Assembly (NCBI GenBank): GCA_013146195.2
Contig: CM028382.1
Location: 120,479,023-120,543,022, forward strand
Length of the DNA: 64,000 nucleotides
Direction: 5' to 3'
From: Codonopsis lanceolata
Taxonomy: Eukaryota > Streptophyta > Magnoliopsida > Asterales > Campanulaceae
Shown: positions 32,820 through 44,849 of the stretch, in pieces
Position numbering within the stretch: the first letter of the stretch is position 1
Layout of the letters: each line of letters begins with the position of its first letter
Notes under the pieces: model-generated
What the model saw: the letters and a program-made list of their open reading frames with translations, nothing else
Told to the model about the DNA's origin: nothing
Database searches by the model: none
Position numbers and translations under genes: made by a program

Positions 32820-33720
32820 TTTGACATGATCATATGCATCATTCTTTTGAGTTAAATTATGAATTTATAATACATTTTTCTCCTGACATGATGTAACAAA
32901 TTATGTATCTTTGATATTTAAATTATTTTGACATGCAACGTTTAATTTTTTTGAGTTAAAATTATGCATTTATGATACTTTTTGCTCTTAACATGATTTC
33001 TTGCAAATATTTAATTCTTTTGAGTTAAATTATGCATCTTTGATATTTATTTGCTCTTAACATGATCTCTAGCAGACATTTAATTCCTTTGAGTTGAATT
33101 ATGCATCGCTAATATTTAGATTCTTTTCACATGATTTCTTGCAAACATTTAATTCTTTTGAGTTAAATTATGCATCCCTTATGACATGATCTCTTGCAGA
33201 TATTTATATCTTTTTTAGTTAAATTTTGCATATCTGATAGTTAAATTCTTCTGATATGATTTCTTGCTAACATTTAATTCTTTTGAATTAAATCATGCAT
33301 CTTTGATAAATATTTTCTCTTAACATGATTTATTGCAGACATTAATTTTTTTGAGTTAAATTATGTATCCTTGATGTTTATTTTCTCTTAACATAATTTA
33401 TGCATTTGCAACATTTAATTCTTTTGCATTAAATAATACATATATGATATTTATTTCTATTAAACATGAGCATGCATCGCTAACATTTGATTCTTTTGAA
33501 TTAGTTATGTGTCACTAACATTTTGATTCTTTTGAATTGATCATGCATCGCTAACATTTGATTCTTTTAAATTGATTATGCATTGCTCACACATGTTGAT
33601 TTTTTTGAGATAATCATGCATCACTAATGTTTAATTCTTCCAAATTAATTGTCCATCGCAAAACATTTAGCCCTGTCAAATAATAATGCATCACAGATAA
33701 TTATGCATCGCTAATTACAT
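32820..33720. repeat. Degenerate ~65-bp tandem repeat tract
   Basis: The core TTAATTCTTTTGAGTTAAAT followed by TATGCATC and ...TCTTAACATGAT recurs at least ten times with variable spacing (about 60-75 bp). It lies just inside the primer-binding site, like the hypervariable repeats of Tat-type untranslated regions. No coding. Confidence 0.6.
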
Positions 33721-34380
33721 ATAAAAGGTTGATACAATTTAATGCATAAGATACATAAGTGTACGCGTGCCGACATGCTCCGCTGCACTCCCGCAGCTCG
33801 CGGACAAAGATTTTTGGTCCCATCACCCATAACCCGAGGGCCTTTCCGGGCCGGATTACTGGTTGGATCATCATCGTCCCTACGACATACATTGCCAACT
33901 GCATCATTGCCTTGACACGAGAGTGTCGCCTTTGCTTTGCGGTACCGTCGAGATACATTAAATAAACTCTTCATCATCTTAAGATATGACTGCGCGTTCA
34001 CTTGGAAACGTGCAAAACAAAATACATTTCAAATACAAATAAAATATAAAAAAACATAAAAATAGATACAAGATAGAAAGCATAGTTTTTACTGAGCGCT
34101 TACCTCCTTGGAGCCGGTATGGCACAGGAATCCCTTCATCTGACAAAGCTTCCTTAATTGGAAAGTTTGACCATCACATAAATGTTTCAAGAATCGTGTG
34201 TACTAGGTCAACTCCTAGGAACATAGACATTCTAGCATCATGTATACTAGGCCCACCCCTAGGAACATAGATCGCCATTCGAACTACGTTTAGTCTAATT
34301 CCTGAAAAGGATACGTAGGCAGCCTATTACAGTAGGCAAGACCATATCATAACGCAATTATTTGCATTATAATATGGTTA
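33721..34380. other. Retroelement-like non-coding sequence
   Basis: Contains CTGAAAAGGATACGTAGGCA (near 34300), a motif common in Ogre/Tat-type untranslated sequence. Two copies of CTAGG(C/T)C(A/C)ACTCCTAGGAACATAGA-like text lie near 34200 and 34245. Overlapping minus-strand frames at 33701-34001 have no recognised domain. Confidence 0.35.
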
Positions 34381-34850
34381 CATGTTTTTCATAACAAATG
34401 TTTACATATTTCCTATGCACATGCTTCTCCATACATGTTTTTATATACATGCTTTTATTTACATGCTTCTCCATACACATACTTTTATATACATTATGCT
34501 TTGTCATACATGCTTTTCAACACATATTTTTCCATACATGCTTATCGTTATACACATGCTTGTCTATGCCTACTTGTCATATGCATATCTTTCCATATAT
34601 ATGCAACATGCTTTTCAATACATGTGTTTTTTTCCATACATATGCTCTTTTAAACACACATGCTTTTAAATACATGTGTTTTTTTCTATATATATGCTCT
34701 TTTAAATACACATGTTTTTCAATACATATGTATTTCAATACATACCATACTTTTCAATTCATATGTTTTTCAATACACACATTTTTTCAATTTCATGTCT
34801 TCAATTCCAATGCATGCCTGTCTTTTCAATTTCATATTTTTTAAATCCCA
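34381..34850. repeat. Low-complexity ATACATGCTTTT tract
   Basis: Many variants of CATACATGCTTTT. Open frames across it (Cys/His/Phe-rich) in all three plus-strand phases are products of the repeat. Confidence 0.6.
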
Positions 34851-35300
34851 GTGGATAATGTCTTTTTAAATTTCACATTTCAATTTTAGTTGATAATGTT
34901 TTTTTAAATTTCCACATTTCTTTTCAGTCGATAAAATCTTTAAAATCCATGTTTAAAATTCTCCATTGATAGTGTCTTTTAAATTCCACATTTAAATTCT
35001 CGTCGATAACGTTTTGTAAAAATTTCGCATTTAAATTTCAATCGATAATGTCTTTCATTTCCACATCCTCAATCCTGTTGATCAAGCATTTTTTTGGAAA
35101 AAAAATTCCACATTTTAAAATTCCTGTCGATAAAGTCTTTAATTTCCACATTTTAATTTCCGTCAATAATGTCTTTAATTTCTTCATTTTAAATTTTCGT
35201 CGATAATGTCTTTTAATTTCCATATTTCTATTTAGTCGATAAAATCTTCAAATCCGTGTTTAAATTCTTGTCGAAAATGTCTTTAAATTTTGAGAAATGT
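34850..35300. repeat. ~42-bp minisatellite, GTCGATAATGTCTTTAA family
   Basis: Ten or so degenerate copies of (A/G)TCGATAATGTCTTT-AATTTCCACATTT. The same family forms 45775-46017. Confidence 0.65.
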
Positions 35301-35820
35301 GTATATTGTCTCTATTTTTGGATACTTTGGGCTTATTTTTCTAGTCAATATTGCATTTATGATGACAAATTTGATTAATTTGGCTCCCTTACCTTTATTT
35401 GTCTTAATTATGAAGTTTTGCAACATTTTGACTTAAAGCCAAGCTTTATTGGTGAATTAAAGACAAACTTTAATGGTGAAGGAAGGGCAAAAAGAAGAGT
35501 TAAGTTTCCAGCATTTTTCGTGGGCAGGCTGCAGTTATTTTTGTGGGTGGAAAGTTGTTAAGGGTTAAAATTAAAGATTTCCAGCAGTAATCGCACCCTA
35601 GGTGCGAAATATTTCACAACTTCAAGCGGGACAGTTCAAGAGTCACTTCCAGTTTTTTTTAGTTTTAACATTTTTATACATCTGGACTAAATGACATCTA
35701 AAGGGGATTGGAGAACTTTTAATCTCTCATTTATCTCTCCTTTATTTCTCATTTATTCTCATTTACTCTCATTTATTTTGGATGTCTCTTGGTGAGACAC
35801 GAGGAGAAGAAAATACTTAG
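35301..35820. other. No recognised feature
   Basis: Flank of the CACTA element. The TCTCATTTA motif is repeated near 35725-35780. Confidence 0.3.
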
Positions 35821-36130
35821 TTCTACAAGAAAATGATGAATTGGCTACGAATTTTTTGTCTACAAATTAAAATTCGTAGGGAAAAATTACGATTTTGCTA
35901 CAAACACAAGTTTTGTAGTAACACACACTTATTTGGCGACAAAAGAAATTTAAGTAGACAAACACGACCCAATAACGACAGAAGAGAATTGGGCGGTAAT
36001 TTTTTTTGTCGTTAAATGAAAGTGAAAAATTGAGCGCTAATATTTCGCGCGCGGATCAGTGGCCGAAATATAATCAGCGATGAATGATAGCCCAATGACG
36101 ACAAAACAAAGTCCATCGCAGTGGATTAAT
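35821..36130. repeat. CACTA left subterminal repeats
   Basis: Alternating GGCTACGAATTTT, TTTTGTAGTAAC, GGCGACAAAAG and AACGACAGAAG motifs, partly complementary. Such repeats bind the element's TNPA-like protein in known CACTA systems. Confidence 0.55.
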
Positions 36131-36165
36131 TATTAACTACACAATTTTATTAGATTTGTAAAGAT

Positions 36166-36325
36166 TAAACACCGATCAAAAGGTCAAAACCCACACAACC
36201 CCTTCGGCATTCCAATCGCAGCAGAGCAGGTACGCCTCCCTGGCTTCCTCCTTCTCTTCTCTTCTCTTCTCTTCTCTTCTCTTCTCTTCATCTCTCTCGC
36301 AAAATACACACACATATATCGCATG
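36166..36325. repeat. Leader-like block, related to 41290-41500
   Basis: CAACCCCTTCGGCATTCCAA, GCAGAGCAGGTACGCCTCCCT, a (TTCTC)n microsatellite (about 36252-36290) and CATCTCTC(G/T)CAAAA recur in the same order at 41313-41430, and partly a third time at 41434-41500. Confidence 0.7.
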
Positions 36326-38580
36326 CAAACAGTTCTTTCCTTCCCTCCCCTTTTGTTCTCTTCATCTCTTTGGCAAAATAGGCAAAAAGGGATGAGAATA
36401 ATGTTTCTAAAATTATTTTCTGTTGTAGTTTTTGAAGTCTAAAGTGGGTTTTTACTTGCGATTTCAAGAAAAAAATGTCAAAGGTAAGTAATTGTTTAAT
36501 CCAATTGTTGCTTTTTATGCTTATTTGGAATATTTAAATGCATGTAGGATTGTTTATTGGGTTGTTTAATTGTTTAATTCAAAGTGGGTTATCCTGAAAT
36601 ACTATTTGTTTCGTGTTTATTGGAGTCACTGCTAGCTCTATGTGTAAAACCTTGAATTGTTTATGTTAGGAATTGTAGGTTTAACCTATTGTTGGAATTT
36701 TGCACAATTGCTCAATTGTTCTTCTTTTGTCCGCTTCCGTTTGCAATTATACTGTGAACAAACTCTTAAGATTTTATTATTAGCTTAAACAACTGTTAGA
36801 TTCGGTAATTTGAGGGCTGTAGTTCTAATTAGGGATAGTATGTTATTGATTTCTGGTGGGGGGCCCAAATGAAGACTTATTCATTGGTTGAAAGCCCCTT
36901 GTGATTACATCAATTTTTAACTATAGATGCTAATAAATTTCATAATGATAATCTAATCACCATTTAAAAGATGTTAATATGGATGATGACAATGATATCA
37001 TTAAAAAATTGATTTGAAAAAGAAAAAGAAAAAAGGAAATCACACAAACATACATAATTCTATCAATTATGCAATGTATAATTGCTGAAAGAAACTATAA
37101 AATAGCGTGGGACAAAATTATAATTGCAAAAGGGAAATGCTACAAATGAAAATCCTTGTCCAAGAGATTGAAAAATGGTAGGCATCCATTCCATATCCTT
37201 CATAAGTTGTATATCACCCTGTTTAAGAACAATCAGAAGCAGGCAGTCCACTGAAATTGGACCAGTTAAGACTCATTCCCACAGCCAAAGTAGCTTGGGC
37301 TGTTTTCACTTTTTAAATCTAATTGTCATCAGTTTCACTTTCTTTTTAGCCTAAGGTTTCATTTACTCGGTTCAACTGTTGAGATGTGATCCCTCTGGGA
37401 GACAACCTGGCCTGTCTAACCAATGATGGAATAACTCGCACAATCTTGCTAGCATGTCCATCATGAGAAAATATTCAATGGTCAAGTACCAGTGAAAAAT
37501 TCACCATTCGAATGTTATAGCTTATTATTTCAGAATAAGAAAGTTTAACATCACCAGACTTTGATCTTGTGAGCTTTTTGGGCAATCTTGCTAACATGGT
37601 GAATTTAATTGATGCTTGACCACCACTAATTATTTTGTCGCATGTCCATAACCTATCTCAAAAAACATTCCATGAACTCCAAATAAGATGATGCTTGGTT
37701 AGCCATGGATCTATATGGATTGCAAGTACATGATTAGGGATCCCAAACACACATTTGGCGTAATCGAAGGTTAACTTGCAGTGACAGCTGATGAAGGTGA
37801 ACCCACAAGGATTACCAATCTTTTGTGTCAATTGTCAAGTTACCATTTTTGTTTCAAAATGGTTAAAGTAGGAATTTTCTTTACTTGAAAGCATCAAATA
37901 GTGCCCAAGAAAACCAACTACTTACATCATGGAGGTGATACTGATCAACAGCAACATCAATATTACTGAAATCAGCTGCAATATATTTTTTTTTAAATTG
38001 TTTACATATATCAATTATCAAATAATAAGTCTCGAAAATAACAGTGTGATCGCTTCAAGGCCACCACTCTTGCTCATAAGTCGTAAGAGTATAACAAAGT
38101 CACAATTACACGATTTTATAGTGAAAATTTACCAAATGGGTGTGCAATTTTTTCTGAAATAGATGGACCCCTTCCTTCTTCCTTCACTACTCCTTCATAC
38201 TACAAACAAGATAAATTCTTGCTAATTAATAAGAAAGTAGCTATTTAAATCATGTTTGTTGTAGTAATTAAGTTTAAGCAATCTAATTAGTGAAGTTGGG
38301 ATAAAACCAAATTCCATTTAGAGGCAGGGGTGGAGCCAGAACTTCAGAGAAAGTGGGGTTACTTTTCTTCTTGTTGCACATTGACCACAAATTCAGAACC
38401 TAGGTGAGCAAAACATATTTTGTAATAGAATACATCTTTTGAATGTGGGATTTTTAAATTTTTTTCCTATCCAAAAAAATGTGAGATTTTTTATTACAAT
38501 TTGTGCTATTAGCACTCGTTTTTTTAATGCGACGCTCTACTACACAATATATGAAGCATTTATTGTGTCATCAATAAAGT
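36326..38580. other. CACTA interior, no gene recognised
   Basis: ATGTCAAAG/GTAAGT at 36475 looks like a first exon and donor of an element transcript. A 62-codon minus-strand frame at 37063-37251 is unassigned and might be another captured piece. Confidence 0.3.
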
Positions 38581-38583
38581 ACG

Positions 38584-38706
38584 AGAGTTAAAGAAGAGTT
38601 GGAGTCTATTGTGTCAACACAACAAGAACAAATACAAGACCAATGAGATAAGATTCAATCACAACAAGAACAAATACAATGCCAAGGAAAGAGCAATGAG
38701 CAGTCA
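38584..38706 (+). pseudogene. Gln-rich coiled-coil remnant of a CACTA-associated protein
   Basis: A plus-strand frame reads KEELESIVSTQQEQIQDQ, a stop, then DKIQSQQEQIQCQ. This resembles the coiled-coil tail of plant En/Spm-associated proteins (PF03004-like). Short and broken. Confidence 0.4.
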
Positions 38707-39843
38707 TGGGTACTTACTTTGAAAAAGTGTGTCTGATACATCTATGCCTATATCTTGCTTTAAAATTGGACAGGGAACTTTTGCATTGTGCATCATAAGA
38801 GAAAGACATGTTGGATGCACTTGCTACACTACTATCTTTTAGCTTTAGGTGTTCTTTTCATTGGATCAAAATATATGTGCAATCAATAAATAATACTAGA
38901 AAAAATGGACCAATCGAGAACTGGAGAATTAAGAATGCTGGAAAGATTCTTTGATCTAATCATTGCAAAAAATTCGTCTTATATGTCCTTTGCTTATAAT
39001 TGTTGCTTGATACTTGTGCAGCTGTGCATTTGCATTTCATAATGTGCTTGTCAGTTCATGACCCTGTTTTAAAGCCAAGACAACATCTATTACAGTGTTG
39101 CACGTAACTCATGCATATGATTAGTGCTCCTGTGAAAAATGTGGCAATTTATCTCTTTTTAACGGTCTTTAGTTATTGTGTGGCATATTGGATTAAGTTG
39201 TTCATGTGAAGAGATAATACCTCCTGAAACAGGCTATAGCAATTTCTGGGGAACTAGCAAGAACTGCTTCTGTAACCTGCTGTTCCAATCAGAAATGAAC
39301 AACTCAGTTCAGCAGAAATAAAGTGTCGCATTAAGCTACTACAGGATGATAGGTTGGTTTATACTTTATAGTCCTAACATACAGATTGTTTTTCACCTCA
39401 ATTATCCTTGCTTCTGACTTTTCTTATTTCCACATCAATCTTCTTATGTCGTGAAAAACTTGCCATCTATAGTATCTAAACCATAAGCTCTTTATTTGGC
39501 ACACATTATAAAAACACTGAATTTTTTTTTTTTCGAGGGAACAAAAGTAGAATGCTAGAAGAGTATTCAAAATGATGACTGAAGCTAAATCATCTTAGGT
39601 TCCAATTTAAGGATTGCAATTGTCAGTCATCAGAAATCTACTTCCATTCCCGATAAGATGTTGGTATTTTGGTTTCAGTCTCATGCCTTTGGTTACCATT
39701 GGCTATAAAAATTGTTTTGAAACATGTTGGTGTCTCTGTTGTGGATCGCTTCACATCATATACGCTAGTTTTTTTTGATAGGCTAAATATCTATGACAAT
39801 GCCTCAGTGAGCAGGTTGGTGTCTCTGTCGTGGATTTTCTTAT

Positions 39844-40060
39844 AATTGTTAGGGGAAAATCACCAATAGCTGATTCACCTCCAAAGTATTTGTTCCGATT
39901 AACAATTGTAATTGTTAGGGGAAAATCACCTTGACAACATCTTGTGACTTGTACCCCCAAAGTATTTGTTCTGATTAACAATTGTAATTGTTAGGGGAAA
40001 ATCACCTTGACAACATCTAGAGACTTGTACCCCCAAAGTATTTGTTCTGATTAACATTAA
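39844..40060. repeat. Three-unit tandem repeat
   Basis: Units starting AATTGTTAGGGGAAAATCACC at 39844, 39910 and 39986 end in CCAAAGTATTTGTT(C/T)(C/T)GATTAACA. The first unit lacks about 10 bp. Confidence 0.8.
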
Positions 40061-41289
40061 GATGTTAAATAAATCCCACCAATAGCTGATTCACCTCAAC
40101 ATCACCTGCAACCTGAACCATTTGTTGACAATCTTCATTTACCTTTGTTCTAAGGATTGTTCAGAGTAGGGGAAAACTGGAGAGGCCAATGTAGCTGCTG
40201 AAATCCTTAACTAATTTTTCACCCTTGTCTTAGGCTTCTTGAAAGACACTTATATGCCTATATTATTTCGACGTAGTATAGAAAAGAGGAATGCCATTAT
40301 CACCATTGAAGCACTAAAGCACTTACTGTAGTTGAAAACTAATGTGCATTAATATAGTATTGTCCTAATGGACAAAACTAACGTGCATTAATATAGTGAA
40401 CTGTTAACAGAGGCTTACTCTGTGCCTGTCTGGGTAAAATCTGAAGGTTTATGGTTGGTGCCAAAAATAGAACTGATGAATAGTGTAGATTGCTTTGGAC
40501 AGGATGGACTAGTACTTTTATACTTCCCTTTTTTTAAGTATATACATGGTTGAGATCAATCTTTTTTGCATATTTTTTCATTATGGTCTGTAACATTGAC
40601 TTTGTTAGGGACCCGCACTAAGGCAAGAAAATAGTTGACATGAATCATTATGAGTTTGTGGATGTGGATGAATTAATGTATTCAAGGTTGTGCTAAGAAC
40701 CCTTGGCACCTTGGACAACAGGAGTAGAGAGAATCAAAGGAGATTGTGAATAAGTTGAAATAGGTTTGGTAAAGTCAAGGTTGACCTTCTTTTGATAGAG
40801 AATTGACTGTGATCACTATATGACATTTTGGGAGGATTTCAATGACTAACTGTTCCTCGTGATGATCATTTTCTATTCACAGTATTTGGGAGATTCTCAT
40901 TTTTTTATGGGGTTTGAGGTTGTTTTATGACAATGTGGGAATTGGGATACCATACTCAAAGGAGTTGGGTGAGTAGTAGTTGAAGGCAATTTAAGGGCAT
41001 ACTTAGCGAAGAGAGCAGCCATAATCTAATGGATGGATGCCGTTATGTTAGTAACTACTAGTATTATCTCTGTTTTTAAACAAGAGTCTACATTTCATTT
41101 TATTTTCTTTTATCAGCCAAATGATTTTAGTTTAAGGAAAAAAATTCAAGAAGGTTTGCTGCTCTTGTCAATTTCAAACTTTAGTCCCTAAATATTTTTT
41201 ATTGCAATCAATGTCTTTAGTCTCTCTCAATCTAATTCGTGTTTGCGTTTCTTTGAAATTTCCCTGGTTGATTGGATGTGTCACATGGT
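40061..41289. other. CACTA interior, no gene recognised
   Basis: AT-rich; a direct repeat GTGCATTAATATAGT occurs at 40342 and 40383. Confidence 0.3.
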
Positions 41290-41521
41290 ATTCTCAAGGA
41301 TAAAGACCGATAAAAAAACCCACTCAACCCCTTCGCCATTCCAACAGCAGCACAACAGCTCTGGTACGCCTCTGTACTTTCCTTCCTTTCTCTTCTCTTC
41401 ATCTCTCTTGCAAAACACGCACACAAATACTTAACCCCTTTGCCATTCCAACAACAGTAGAGCAGCGCTGGTATGCCTCCCTCATACTTTTCGTAACACA
41501 GTATTAGCAATTCGATATAAC

Positions 41522-41734
41522 CTTGTAGAGTTCAAGGAGTATATTATCAAGGGACTCCTGTGATTCATGGGGGCATAGATGACGAAAGGATTTAATTACC
41601 TCAATTACCTCATCTGATCTGTTTAATTGTTTCATCACAATTGACATGTCTTTCAAGGCACTGTCAACTCGATCACCAGAATTTATTGCTTTCCAAAACT
41701 TGGAGATGGCCCTGCTGGGATCCTTGTCTACCAA
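41522..41734 (-). pseudogene. Isolated exon of an SDI1/MS5 (POLLENLESS3) family TPR protein
   Basis: This 213-bp exon encodes 71 residues without a stop. It contains KDPSRAISKFWKAIN, GDRVDSALKDM, VMKQLNRSDE and ESLDNILLELYK, the diagnostic TPR segment of the plant SDI1/MS5 family. In that family SDI1 acts in sulfur-deficiency responses and MS5/POLLENLESS3 in male meiosis. It is bounded by a TTTACAG/T acceptor (41735/41734) and an AAG/GTTATA donor (41522/41521), so it is an exact exon. No neighbouring exons (for example the family's upstream PAGD-SPY segment or downstream KCGR segment) were found on either side. It lies inside the CACTA element, so transposon capture is the simplest explanation. 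Confidence 0.8.
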
Positions 41735-42426
41735 CTGTAAATGGAGCATTGCAAATGTCAACCCCAGTCATATAAGGATGATTCAGAATCCAGCAGAGAA
41801 AAGAGTACACTCAAGAGTTTTAACAAAAAAACATAGAACATTTATTAAAGCAACAAACCAACAATGAATTGTGGCCATGAAAAAGGAAATGCTAGTTGCT
41901 CATATAAACATGAAGGTGACACAAAAAAATGACCATAGATAAATATTTTACAGAGAGAAGAACCCAATGTTGTTAATTCTATAATCTATACTCTTTTCGG
42001 AGATTTCATCACAACCACTCAAATCAAGGCCAAGAATGTAGATATCTATAATCTACTTAATTCACTTGTTGCAGAAGATATTGAGCTTGTAGATATTCTA
42101 AATGGAGAAAGATATGAGTGCTTGTCTTTTGGTGTGATAACTTGGGAAAACCTTAGGTGAAAGTGGAATCAAAAATTGTAAAATTTGATAACTGGAACCC
42201 CACTATGAAAGTGATGAAAGTATTACCAACAGTTAACAAAAAAATTCAACTAAATGATAAAGAGCTCCAACGTCAATCAATCAATTGCAGTAACCCAGTA
42301 CTCTTTATATAAATATATGTATTTAGAGCATAGATATATGTTTGTCTATTTTCTATTGTTCTTACTGATCAAAGATTTGACATGCAGAATTCTAGGCTGA
42401 AGAAATTAACATAACAAATTGCTATG

Positions 42427-42534
42427 AACCTGGTAGTGACTGGTGATGGGACCAATGATACTCCAGCCCTTCGTGAAGCTAATGTTGGACTTGCTATGAA
42501 CCTGGCAAGAACAGAGGTTCGCTCGTTGCTTTAG
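42427..42534 (+). pseudogene. P-type ATPase hinge-region fragment
   Basis: The frame encodes NLVVTGDGTNDTPALREANV followed by GLAMNLARTEV. TGDGTND.PAL is the hinge signature of P-type ATPases, and the following residues resemble plant autoinhibited Ca2+-ATPases (usual form GDGTNDAPAL.EAD.GL.MG..GTEV). The second Asp of GDGTND is present. A GAG/GT donor follows at 42516/42517, and reading through gives a stop at 42532-42534. GCTATGAACCTGG occurs on both sides (42421 and 42495). No other ATPase exon is seen. Confidence 0.75.
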
Positions 42535-44129
42535 TGTATGTATGATTCTTTCTTACTTTTGAAACAAACTAGCATGATATATTGTCAGAGAGAAACTCCA
42601 TTCTTCCATCATTGCTAGAAAATGAGAGATAGTAGTTTCCTACTGAGTTTCAGTAAAGGTGGTTGGACACATACCCGGTATTTGTACAGATAAAACAGGT
42701 ACTCATCAACAAACATAAGCAAAATATAAGGAGCTGCAGTAATGTAAAAGGGGAAGCTATTTGATTCGGTTTACAACAGGAATAGTCTCTAGATTATAAA
42801 AGTGCACAATTTTATCCACAAGTCTATTAGAAGATCACTAGATCAGTCTAAACTACACCATCCTTAGTTGTTTATGGTGCATTAAGTACTTGTGTATGTG
42901 CAATCGATGAAGCTCGTGAGACGATGAGTTGAAAGAGCTATCAATGATAAGTAATTGCTGAGGCTAAGTATTTGGTGAGATTTAGATTTGAGTGCTCGAA
43001 AAGCATTGATTGCTCAAATCATATATCTGGATTCTTAAGTGTAGAATGTCTTGGCCAACCTTCTTCAATCCTCCATGAATGAAGCTTATATACTAGGAGA
43101 AATTGGAGCCGTTGAGGTGAATTTATCAACTTTGATCTTCACATTCGGTGCATTTAACACATGATAATTGTCGAGACGTCCTTTCTTTCTCTTGATAATG
43201 CTGTTGATAGATTTTACCTATGAAAATCTTACATAAAACTTCTGTACCACTTTTTTCATTTTCTTTTCCTGGTAAGTAAAATTTTTACCTCCTTCATGGT
43301 ATCGCTAGAGTGATGTTGGGGCACGGGCATGCATATATGGCATTTACCTCCTTACAGAGATGTCAAGTACCTCTGTGTTAACCTCTAGTCCGGCTACATG
43401 TGAGGGGGCGGGTAACTAAAGCCTAGCAATTCAACAAGTACCAAAGGCCAAACCACCTTTAAGCCTATTGGTTTTTAGATGGCCCTATCTCGGAGTAATA
43501 GCACAACAATGAGCTTATCACAAAATGGACACATTTTTGGGTAGTATTATGAGGTTCTAAGGTTAGATGTTTTTTTTTTCATTTTAAGTTTGGGATAGAC
43601 TTAACTTTGTTTTTCTTCCTTTTCTTCGAGTCCAAGATGATCTTTTTCTTCTCCATGCCTTTAATTTTGTCAAGTAGTACAACTAGTTGAATTTATATTA
43701 GTGAATTTACATATACTTGAATCATCATATATATGTATGTCATTTTCATTGCCCCTATTTACTTTTGCAGATTTTAGGTCACATTGAAGTGTGATAGGAC
43801 TTGGTATATATGGCGTTTGTGATATAGCTGACTTTTATCAATGAAGAATTACGTAGGAGGCTCATCTGCAAGTTGAGTGATTGATTAGCCAGACAAGAAA
43901 GTCGTCTTTTTGTTTTGTTTTTTTAATAGGTGGTTTGCATACTTTTGGAAGCGAAGCTAGTTTCTCTTGTTTTTGGATAATGGATTGCTATATAGCTGTC
44001 TAGTCGTTACTATTATTATGGTAGTATTCATATTTTGTGTATTGAAGACTAGTATTGGTGCATCTTTGAACTGAGTTGTATATGTTTTTTAATCTATAAT
44101 ATGATGGTCTTCAAAAAAATATAGATGAT
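42535..44129. other. CACTA interior, no gene recognised
   Basis: No coding with support. Confidence 0.3.
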
Positions 44130-44844
44130 GAAGATATGTTACAGCCTTACAGGATATCCATCTACAGATTTTGATAGTTATAAGAAAAACAATATAATAA
44201 TTTCGTAGTTAAACAACAAATCCATTACAGGCTAACAACACATCACCTACAGATTATTTTGTAGTTATTAAATAACTCAACAGCTACGAATTCTTTCATA
44301 GTTAAATAACAACCCAACAGCTACAAATTATTTCATGGTTATATAATAACCCAACAGCTTATGAATTATTTGATAGTAAAATAACAACCCAATAGCTATC
44401 AATTATTTCATGGTTAAATAACAACCCAATAGGTACGAATTATTTTATAGTAAAATAATACCTCAACAGCTACGAATTATTTCGTAGTTAAATAAAATTC
44501 AATATCTACAAAATATTTTGTAGTTAAACGGCAGCCCATCAACTACGAACTATTTCGTCATTACATATGTACCGAACGACTACGAAATTTATTTTGTAGT
44601 TAAAACGCTGAGGTCTTGCGACAAACAATTTTGTAGGCATTATAGATGCATTTGCGACGAAGTTAATTTGCGACGAAATATTCCGCATGTAGACAAATGA
44701 AGCCATTTGACGACGAATACATTTTTCGTCGCCAATAACCTTTAGCGACGTCGCATAGGCGACGAAGATGCGACGAAAGTCATTTTGTCGTCAAATGTAA
44801 TTAGCGACGAAAGTGATATTTTTGGCTACAAATTTTTATGTAGT
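44130..44844. repeat. CACTA right subterminal hairpin repeats
   Basis: About a dozen copies of a ~38-bp unit AACAGCTACGAATTATTTCG-TAGTTAAATAACAACCC (44150-44600) are followed by GCGACGAA-type repeats to the end. Each unit can fold as CTACGAA-TTA-TTTCGTAG. Confidence 0.65.
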
Positions 44845-44849
44845 TAGAT

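Larger units (their letters stand above)
35821..44844. mobile_element. Non-autonomous CACTA (En/Spm) element carrying gene fragments
   Basis: The left end TTCTACAAGAAAATG (worn CACTACAAGAAAA) and right end ATTTTTATGTAGT (worn TTTTCTTGTAGTG) are inverted, and TAG lies just outside each end (35818-35820, 44845-44847). This fits a 3-bp CACTA duplication. Both ends carry arrays of GCTACGAAT...TTCGTAG and GCGACGAAA subterminal repeats. The 9.0-kb interior has no TNP2 transposase, only a Gln-rich coiled-coil remnant and pieces of unrelated genes. The ends are diverged, so the exact termini are moderately certain. Confidence 0.6.

Noticed and set aside
33701..34001. Minus-strand frames of 85 and 96 codons
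   Set aside because: Overlapping frames with no recognised domain in retroelement-like sequence; not supported as a gene.
34381..34869. Cys/His-rich proteins of 69-148 residues
   Set aside because: All three plus-strand phases are open because of the ATACATGCTTTT repeat; no sign of selection on one frame.
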